Of a stretch of DNA of 55,604 bases, positions 50,242 to 55,604 are shown in pieces. How positions within the stretch are numbered: the stretch's first letter is position 1; every line of letters begins with the position of its first letter. The DNA lies in NCBI GenBank assembly GCA_027295505.1, contig JAPUKU010000047.1, forward strand, positions 1 through 55,604. Direction: 5' to 3'. The DNA is from Acidobacteriota bacterium. GTDB taxonomy: Bacteria; Acidobacteriota; Polarisedimenticolia; JAPUKU01. The notes beneath the pieces were generated by a model. The model saw only the letters and a program-made list of their open reading frames with translations. It did not search any database and was not told the origin of the DNA. Made by a program: the position numbers and the translations under genes.

Positions 50242-51354
50242 TCAGCGAGTCGCTCGTTGTACTTCTGTGGCCGCGCGATATTGTTCAAATGAGTCCGTCA
50301 TCCATAGTTGAAGCTGGCCTTCCGGATCCCGCTCCAGGAACACCGCCGCAACATCCTCACGTCTCTCGGCCCACGCCAGACCGCTTCCGGGGCCCATCAC
50401 CAGAAGGGCGGTGGCGTACGCATCCGCCCGAGTCGCGTCCGCCGCCACCGATGTGGCGCTACCCTGAAACGATGCCGAACGACCGCTGTGTGGATCGAGC
50501 ACATGTCCCATCCACTCTCCGTCCCGCCAGACTCCCCGCTCCGTGTTGGCTGATGTCGCGACAGAGGCATCCCGGACTCTCAGGCGCAGAACCGGACGGA
50601 ACCGCTCGCCGGGATCAGCCACCTCCACCATCCAGCCGTCCTCACCGGGCGGGGCTCCCAGCGCCAGGACCTGGCCGCCGAAGTTCAGCAGGGCGTTTCG
50701 AACTCCCGACTCGCGGAGCACCCGGCCGGCAGCATCGAGTGCGTACCCCTTGCCGATCCCGCCGAGGTCGAGCCCTGTTCCGGCCCCGGAAAAGCTCACG
50801 GTTCGCCCGTCGCGATCGAGTTGAACCGTTCCACCCGGCCCGGGCACCCGCAACGAGGGACCGATCCCCTGTGCCTCAGTCTCCAGGCCCGTGTCGCGCA
50901 GGCCCAGAGCCCGGGTCCAGGGCTCGAGGCCCGGGTCAAAGGCACCGCCCGTGGCAGTGCGGGCTCTCAGTGAAGCCTCAATGACGTCAAACAGATCCGT
51001 GGAGCAGTGCACCGGCGCCGAGGTAGCTGCACGGTTCAGCCTTGAAAGCTCGCTGTCCTGCTTCCAGTTGCTGAGAACAGCGTCGAGCCGCTCGACCTCA
51101 TCGAGCGCGGCCTCCAGGGCGCGCACCGCCGCGGCCTGTCCCGATTCGTGTGCGAAGGTGCGCACATCGAGCGGCGATCCCATGACGTAGCGGGCGCGCG
51201 CTACCAGAACCGTATCTTTGGGAGCTGGCTGCACGGGAGGCCGCAGGCTCGTGTGGCCTGCAGCCGAGCAGGCGCAGAGCATCCCAAGGGTGCCTGCAGC
51301 GGTGGCAATACCGCACGCGATCAAACCGCTTCTCTGAAATCGCAGTCTTCTCAC
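50242..51354 (-). CDS. apbE: FAD:protein FMN transferase
   Basis: 370 residues with a lipoprotein-like N-terminus (TLGMLCAC). The ApbE motifs are LSNWKQDSELSRLN, TGGAFDPGLEPW, LDLGGIGKGYALD, LLNFGGQVLALG, VATSANTERG and GHVLDPHSGR, then ADAYATALLVMG with the Mg-binding Asp/Thr. ApbE moves FMN from FAD onto a Thr of a target protein. Here the target should be the FMN-binding protein at 48175-48786. It is 5 bp from the porin gene. Confidence 0.95.
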   Translation of the reverse strand: MRRLRFQRSGLIACGIATAAGTLGMLCACSAAGHTSLRPPVQPAPKDTVLVARARYVMGSPLDVRTFAHESGQAAAVRALEAALDEVERLDAVLSNWKQDSELSRLNRAATSAPVHCSTDLFDVIEASLRARTATGGAFDPGLEPWTRALGLRDTGLETEAQGIGPSLRVPGPGGTVQLDRDGRTVSFSGAGTGLDLGGIGKGYALDAAGRVLRESGVRNALLNFGGQVLALGAPPGEDGWMVEVADPGERFRPVLRLRVRDASVATSANTERGVWRDGEWMGHVLDPHSGRSASFQGSATSVAADATRADAYATALLVMGPGSGLAWAERREDVAAVFLERDPEGQLQLWMTDSFEQYRAATEVQRATR

Positions 51355-51395
51355 ACTGCTCCGGTGCCCGGTGCGACCTATCGTCCGCGGTCGCT

Positions 51396-51608
51396 CTACG
51401 TACCGAGCCGGCGTACCTGAATGCCGGCCGCCACAGCCCCCCTGGCCAGTTCAACGGTGGTTCCGGGGTAGTTGGAGACGATGGTAGAGGTTCGGGTCAG
51501 AACGTTGGACAGGTCGCTCTTGCCGACGTTCGCCTGTCCAATGAGCAGAACGACCGGCTCCGCCGGGTGGGTCTGATCACGAACTGGCGCCTGGGAAAAG
51601 ACGCTCAT
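51396..51608 (-). pseudogene. truncated FeoB-type G-domain remnant
   Basis: A 70-residue frame contains VVLLIGQANVGKSDLSNVL (degraded G1/P-loop, normally GNPNVGKS) and STIVSNYPGTTVELARG, the G2 region characteristic of FeoB ferrous-iron transporters. The following DTPG motif (G3), the rest of the G domain and the entire membrane part are absent; the frame stops after QVRRLGT and apbE begins 42 bp on. It starts 23 bp after the fur stop. It is either a deletion remnant or a domesticated stub. The 106-residue track ORF is extended into fur. Confidence 0.7.
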
Positions 51609-51630
51609 CAGTAAGATTCTGCTGCCATCT

Positions 51631-52092
51631 TCAACTGCTCGATTGGCACGATTCGCAGGTCCCCAGAATCTGATAGGAGTGGCGAACAGGCCGGAAGTTG
51701 AACTCTTCACATACAAAGTTCTGGAGCTTTTGAATCGTCACGGTGCTGAACTCGACGACTTTGCCACATGCAACACACACGAGGTGCTCGTGGTTCTCCC
51801 GGCCCAGGGCGTGTTCGTAGAAGGCGCGGTTCCTGCCCAGATCGACCTGCCGGACCAGCTTGGAGTCGAGCAGGTGCTTGAGGGTCCGGTAAATGGTGGC
51901 CCGGGAGACGAGGTGCTTTTTCCTCCGCAGCCGGAACAGGAGTGTTTCCACGTCGAAGTGGTCGTGGGTGGAGAAGACCTCCTGCAGAATGCGGATCCGC
52001 TCCTGGGTACGGCGCAGGTTGTGCCGGCCAAGGTAGTCGTTGAAGTGCCCGCGCTCGACTGTTTCGGCGGTGCTCTTGCTATTGCGTCTCAT
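51631..52092 (-). CDS. fur: Fur-family metalloregulator
   Basis: 153 residues. The N-terminal winged helix (LRRTQERIRILQEVF, then VSRATIYRTLKHLLDSKLV) is followed by a metal-binding dimer domain with ENHEHLVCVACGKVVEF. A C-terminal GTCESC gives a second CxxC, so both structural zinc pairs are present. The TIYRTL recognition helix is the Fur type. It heads the run that leads into the FeoB remnant and the apbE-porin-FMN-cytochrome genes, so iron control of that operon is likely. The ATG at 52092 is preferred to the TTG at 52098. Confidence 0.9.
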   Translation of the reverse strand: MRRNSKSTAETVERGHFNDYLGRHNLRRTQERIRILQEVFSTHDHFDVETLLFRLRRKKHLVSRATIYRTLKHLLDSKLVRQVDLGRNRAFYEHALGRENHEHLVCVACGKVVEFSTVTIQKLQNFVCEEFNFRPVRHSYQILGTCESCQSSS

Positions 52093-52104
52093 TCTCAATA
52101 TGAG
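52088..52104 (-). promoter_or_regulatory. candidate Fur-type operator at the fur start
   Basis: CTCAT-N7-ATGAG inverted repeat (7-1-7 form TCATTCT-C-AATATGA) overlaps the fur start codon, just downstream of a TATGAT -10-like element (52116-52121). It fits autoregulation but differs from the classical Fur box. Confidence 0.3.
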
Positions 52105-52201
52105 CGCGGTAGTCTATCATACCGTGCCGAGGCGCCATCAACGGGCCGGAGGCCGTCCCGACAGAACCGTGAGGCGCGGAAACCTCTAGAAATTCAATAG
52201 G

Positions 52202-53902
52202 TTAGAAGTCCATGCGGAAGAGGATCTCGCGCGCCTGGGGGCCGGGCTCCGAGGTCAACTGGGAGAGTACCTCGATCTGTGCCAGGAGACGCTTGAGGGA
52301 GCCGATCGAGCGGGCCAGATCGCCGCTCAGCAGGCTCTCGACGAGCCCCTTCTCCTTCGGGTAATACTCCAACTTCAGCGGCCGGTCGGCATCGATTCCT
52401 GCCAGCTGGCGAACCTCCTCGAGTGCCGCATCGAACCCTCCGAGCACGTCCACCAGCCCTAACGCCTTGGCCTGGGTCCCGGTCCAGACCCGGCCCTCGG
52501 CCGCCTCCTTGACCTGCTCCATGTCCAGCCCTCGGTTCTCGGACACATGCACCAGGAACTTCTCGTAGACCGCCTCCATCTCGGAGCGTAGAAGCTCCCG
52601 CTGCTGCGGGCTGAAGGAACGGTAATCCGAGAACAGATCGGCGTTCTCCCCCCGCGTGATGATCTCGCGGCGCACCCCGAGCCACTCGTAGAAGCCCTGG
52701 AGGTTGAACTTGCCGGCCAGCACCCCGATCGATCCTGTGAGTGTGCCGGCGCGCGCCACCACCCGGCTGGCGGGAGCGGAGATCCAGTATCCGCCACTGG
52801 CCGCCACGTCCGACATCGAAACCACGACCGGCTTCTTCTCACGCGTGAGGGCAATCTCGTGGCCGATCAGGTCACTAGCGGTGACAGACCCGCCCGGGCT
52901 GTCGACGCGCAGCACAACCGCCTTCACGTCATCATCCTCCCTCAGATGGCCGAGAATCTCAGCCATGGTGTCAGACCCCAGGGTCGACCCTTCAGTGAGG
53001 CCCCCGCTGCTGTGGCCGGGCATGATGTCACCCGTGGCGTACACCACAGCCACACGAGTGCCGCGGCTCGAGGGGCGCAGGCTGTCCTCGTATTCCGCGT
53101 GAGAATACGGCTCGAGATCGGCCCCAAGACGCTCTTCGAGGGCCTTCAGCACCTCATCTTCATAGAGCACCGCATCGGCCAGCCCCACTTCCAGCGCCTG
53201 GGGCGCCCGGTAGATGGCCCGATCGATGATGGCTTCGACGCGCGAGGGTTCGAGGTTTCGCGCCTCTGCAATGGTGTCGCGCATCTTGGCGTGCAGCTGA
53301 TCCAGCAGCGAATCGATGACCTCGCGATGGGCCGGCGACATGTCGGTGCGCGTGAAGATGTCCGCGAACGACTTGTATCGGCCAATGGACACGAAGTCCG
53401 GAACAATGCGCAACTTGTCCAGCGTGCCTCTCAGGAACGGCACATCAGCCATCGCGCCGCGCAGGAACAGCATCCCCTCGGGTACCAGATAGATCTGGTC
53501 GCATGCGGAGGCGACGTAATAGTCGAGGGTGCTGCCCATCTCCATCAGCGCCACCACAGGTTTACCGGTCTCGCGAAAGTGAAGGATCTGATCCCTCAGG
53601 TCTTCGGCCTTGGCCATGCCAATTTGCAGTCCTCCGACCTTCACGAGAAGCGCGGAGATCCGGCCATCCTTGGCTGCAGCATGCAATAGGTCTCGCAGGC
53701 CGAGTATGGTGTCCGCCCGTCCCTCGAGTATCCGCTCAATGGCGGAGGTCGAGGGCTGCTCGCCGATGGGACCGTGCAGCCTGAGAACCAGCACACTGTG
53801 ATCCGGAACACCTCCACCGCGAACGGCCAGAACCACCATCACAACGAGAAAACCGGCCACAGCACAAACCCCGATGAGCCAGTACTTCGCCTTGCGAGTC
53901 AT
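52202..53902 (-). CDS. sppA: signal peptide peptidase SppA (67-kDa type)
   Basis: 566 residues with an N-terminal membrane anchor (YWLIGVCAVAGFLVVMVVLAV) and two tandem ClpP-like domains. The catalytic Lys is in the N-terminal half (IGRYKSFADIFTRTDMSP). The nucleophile Ser is in the C-terminal half (VSMSDVAASGGYWIS), preceded by LRVDSPGGS. It is the double-length form, as in E. coli, that degrades cleaved signal peptides in the membrane. It is divergent to the thioesterase gene. Confidence 0.95.
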   Translation of the reverse strand: MTRKAKYWLIGVCAVAGFLVVMVVLAVRGGGVPDHSVLVLRLHGPIGEQPSTSAIERILEGRADTILGLRDLLHAAAKDGRISALLVKVGGLQIGMAKAEDLRDQILHFRETGKPVVALMEMGSTLDYYVASACDQIYLVPEGMLFLRGAMADVPFLRGTLDKLRIVPDFVSIGRYKSFADIFTRTDMSPAHREVIDSLLDQLHAKMRDTIAEARNLEPSRVEAIIDRAIYRAPQALEVGLADAVLYEDEVLKALEERLGADLEPYSHAEYEDSLRPSSRGTRVAVVYATGDIMPGHSSGGLTEGSTLGSDTMAEILGHLREDDDVKAVVLRVDSPGGSVTASDLIGHEIALTREKKPVVVSMSDVAASGGYWISAPASRVVARAGTLTGSIGVLAGKFNLQGFYEWLGVRREIITRGENADLFSDYRSFSPQQRELLRSEMEAVYEKFLVHVSENRGLDMEQVKEAAEGRVWTGTQAKALGLVDVLGGFDAALEEVRQLAGIDADRPLKLEYYPKEKGLVESLLSGDLARSIGSLKRLLAQIEVLSQLTSEPGPQAREILFRMDF

Positions 53903-53915
53903 TTTCGTCCTCCAC

Positions 53916-53931
53916 GGCGCCCGCGGGCGCC
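53916..53931. repeat. 16-bp perfect palindrome GGCGCCCGCGGGCGCC
   Basis: It lies in the 66-bp divergent gap between sppA and the thioesterase gene, immediately upstream of the -35 element of the latter. The position suggests an operator for one or both genes, although GC-rich palindromes are also likelier by chance in such DNA. Confidence 0.4.
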
Positions 53932-53932
53932 C

Positions 53933-53961
53933 TTGACCACTCTATGGACCCATCATACCAT
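53933..53961 (+). promoter_or_regulatory. promoter of the thioesterase gene, probably leaderless
   Basis: TTGACC (-35, 5/6), a 17-bp spacer and TACCAT (-10, 4/6). The predicted start is about one base from the ATG at 53969, and no Shine-Dalgarno sequence precedes that ATG. Confidence 0.45.
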
Positions 53962-53968
53962 CGCACCC

Positions 53969-54472
53969 ATGCCAGCATGCGGCCAGCGCCGACGTCCGGC
54001 CGGACGCCGCCCAGCCTCGTCACGGGTGGTGATGACCTCGGTGGTGCTGCCTACCGACACCAATACCCGCGGCACTATCTTCGGCGGACGGATTCTCGAA
54101 ATGATCGACAAGGCGGGTGCCATCAGCGCCATCCGGCACTGCCGTTCCGCGGTGGTGACGGCGAGCATCGACCAGGTCCATTTTCTGTCACCGGTGCATC
54201 AGGGTGACATCGTGAGCCTGGAAGCATCGGTGAACCAGGTCTTCCGCTCGTCGCTGGAGGTGGGGGTGAAAGTCTACTCCGAAGAGGCTTCTTCCGGGCG
54301 GCGCTGCCACACCACCACCGCCTACGTGACCATGGTGGCTCTGGACGAGAACGGTGAACCGAAGGCGATGCCCCCTCTAAAGCTGAGCACGCCGGGTGAG
54401 CGTGCCCGGGCGAGGGCGGCGGAGCATCGCCGGCGCTGGCGGCTGAAAAACCGCAGCCACGCGCGCTCCTGA
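53969..54472 (+). CDS. hotdog-fold acyl-CoA thioesterase (YciA-like)
   Basis: 167 residues. The core is the BACH/YciA type: VVLPTDTNTRGTIFGGRILEMIDKAGAISA, with the catalytic Asp, then VDQVHFLSPVHQGDIV-like strands and a C-terminal basic tail. It hydrolyses acyl-CoA in the cytoplasm. The ORF from 53774 overlaps sppA on the other strand and is over-extended; the ATG at 53969 is used. An internal ATG (MTSVVLPTD) would drop an Arg-rich lead of about 21 residues. Confidence 0.88.
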   Translation: MPACGQRRRPAGRRPASSRVVMTSVVLPTDTNTRGTIFGGRILEMIDKAGAISAIRHCRSAVVTASIDQVHFLSPVHQGDIVSLEASVNQVFRSSLEVGVKVYSEEASSGRRCHTTTAYVTMVALDENGEPKAMPPLKLSTPGERARARAAEHRRRWRLKNRSHARS

Positions 54473-54546
54473 GAGAATCATCGTCCTCAGCGCCCCCTCT
54501 GAGATTTGCTCTCATAGCATATAGATGGTTCTTTATTTAGAATAAC

Positions 54547-55602
54547 TTACGCCTTGTTTGCGGAATTATATAACCCCCCTCTAACACTCAGGGCAGAGCG
54601 GGCCGCAGCGGCCTCCTCATGCATCTCATCGTCGGTATGCATGTAGGTGTCTACGACGCTGGCAGTCGTATCTCCAATCATCTCGCCAATCATCTTGGGG
54701 TGAGTACCAACTTTGACGCACCGGCTAGCGAAGGTGTGGCGAAAGGACCGGAAGGTGATACCCGCGATGTCTGCGGACTTCAGGGCTTGACCCAGGACCT
54801 TATCAAGCTGTGTCGCTTCTACTGGTTGCCCCTCCTGGTTCAAGAAGATAATGCCGTCCTTGTGGCGAATCTTCCGGGCTTCTGCCAGCACTGCCAAGGC
54901 ATCCTCGTCTAGCGTCTGTTTGATTAGCTTCAGGTTCTTTGGCCGAATGATGCGCAGTTTGTAAGGCTTCTCCCCCAAATCGACCCAGCGCAGCGAAAGG
55001 ACGACACCGCGATCCAGGCCGGTTGCACATGCCCAGCGAATAATCCCTACAAGCCAGCCGGGGCTGTTATCAAGCAACCGGACAAGCTCTTCGTTAGTTA
55101 CCGCCCGATTGCTGGTCTCTGGCTTTGGTGGGCGCTTCACCTTATCCGGGTGGGCCGGGTTACCTTGCCATAGCCCTCGGCGTTCGGCCCACTTAAACAC
55201 GGTACCAAGCGCAACCAGATCCTTTAATACGGTGCCTTCTCTGCAATTTTCCTGCCGGGCAATCTTGAAGTCCTCAACGCGGTTGGGTGTAATCTCCGTG
55301 AGTGGCGTATTGGTCCCAAAAAAGCCTAAGAATATTGGGGCGCGGTTGGCGTAATAGTTAGTTCTCAGCTTACGCTTTGAGCCCCTGTATTCCTTCAGGA
55401 ACCGCCCGAATAGCCACCCAAAGGTTTTACCGCTGGCCGTGGGGGCCTTCCTGCGAAGCTCAGCCTTGAACTTGGCCGGGTTATGGTTGCCTGTATCCAG
55501 ATCGTTCTGTATGCGGCGCAGTACCTTCTGGGCTTCCTTCTTGTACTTGCTGGCAAAGTAGGCAATGCGCTTGCCTCCACACTGATCACAGATATACCAG
55601 CG
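54547..55602 (-). CDS. tyrosine recombinase/integrase, partial, with altered active-site residues
   Basis: The open frame continues past the track's start at 55200 to the window edge, so at least 352 residues exist and the N-terminus is missing. The visible start has a CDQCGGKRIAY zinc-like pair and a core-binding helical domain. The catalytic domain keeps FRSFRHTFASR (Arg II) and the nucleophile Tyr in VVDTYMH. However, Arg I of the usual TGLR is Asp (ATGLDRG), the His of HxxR is Arg, and the His nine residues before Tyr is Asp (IGDTT). Base composition is lower-GC than the neighbours. It probably belongs to a phage or integrative element extending to the right. It may be a divergent family or a decaying enzyme. 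Confidence 0.8.
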   Translation of the reverse strand, partial: RWYICDQCGGKRIAYFASKYKKEAQKVLRRIQNDLDTGNHNPAKFKAELRRKAPTASGKTFGWLFGRFLKEYRGSKRKLRTNYYANRAPIFLGFFGTNTPLTEITPNRVEDFKIARQENCREGTVLKDLVALGTVFKWAERRGLWQGNPAHPDKVKRPPKPETSNRAVTNEELVRLLDNSPGWLVGIIRWACATGLDRGVVLSLRWVDLGEKPYKLRIIRPKNLKLIKQTLDEDALAVLAEARKIRHKDGIIFLNQEGQPVEATQLDKVLGQALKSADIAGITFRSFRHTFASRCVKVGTHPKMIGEMIGDTTASVVDTYMHTDDEMHEEAAAARSALSVRGGLYNSANKA

Positions 55603-55604
55603 AT

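Noticed and set aside
54473-54546. possible tRNA or attachment site next to the integrase
   Set aside because: The 74-bp AT-rich gap does not fold as a tRNA and no duplicated core site could be seen; any attachment site is probably outside the window.
1-55604. CRISPR arrays, rRNA, tRNA and IS elements
   Set aside because: I looked for regularly spaced repeats, conserved RNA segments and transposase genes in the intergenic regions and found none.

Overview
This is a gene-dense, high-GC window from a Gram-negative (diderm) bacterium: it encodes a PilQ secretin, heptose and O-antigen functions, an outer-membrane porin, sigma-54 control and SecDF-YajC. Almost every gene lies on the minus strand, in tightly overlapping operons. 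Single-copy genes sit in an order (pilMNOPQ, TPR and roadblock proteins, accBC, then rel and secDF-yajC) that reminds me of Acidobacteriota or myxobacteria-like lineages. That placement comes from memory of gene order and was not tested. I saw no tRNA, rRNA or CRISPR array.

Layout from left to right. (1) 1-6 kb: a GspH-type pseudopilin behind a sigma-54-like promoter, an orphan NtrB-like histidine kinase, prepilin peptidase, a TPR protein ending in a GspG-like domain, and a two-gene ABC exporter. (2) 6-15 kb: a surface glycan operon with a GT4 glycosyltransferase, a UDP-galactopyranose-mutase-like flavoenzyme, a WecA/MraY-type initiating transferase, a sedoheptulose-phosphate isomerase-like protein, HddA, and two Wzy/ligase-TPR proteins. 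(3) 14.8-25.6 kb: two tandem pilins, a YfhO protein, pilR, pilS, pilC, pilT and pilB. pilA has a near-perfect sigma-54 promoter and an upstream cluster of TGTCA/TGACA half-sites, so PilS-PilR control can be read directly from the DNA. (4) 25.6-26.8 kb: a scar holding a glycosyltransferase-2 fragment and an AT-richer methyltransferase. (5) 26.8-38.6 kb: a phosphoesterase, a ThiE-AroK fusion, accC and accB, a roadblock protein, a TPR protein with its own promoter, a lipoprotein, then pilQ, P, O, N and M. (6) 38.9-46.2 kb: rpmB, ridA, a bifunctional Rel, secF, secD, yajC, pgeF and a canonical gmhA. (7) 46.2-52.1 kb: a secreted TPR protein and an envelope redox operon: Fur, a FeoB N-terminal remnant, ApbE, a porin, an FMN-binding protein and a small b-type cytochrome. 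(8) 52.2-55.6 kb: sppA, a hotdog thioesterase and a tyrosine recombinase running off the right edge, with several catalytic residues replaced.

Taken together, the window holds most of a type IVa pilus machine: assembly and retraction ATPases, platform, alignment complex, secretin, peptidase, pilins and regulators. It is interleaved with a glycan pathway whose two ligase-type proteins sit directly beside the pilins, which suggests (as inference) that pilins or another surface polymer are glycosylated. The most unusual separate module is the Fur-linked, flavin-based electron-transfer operon at 47.7-52.1 kb.
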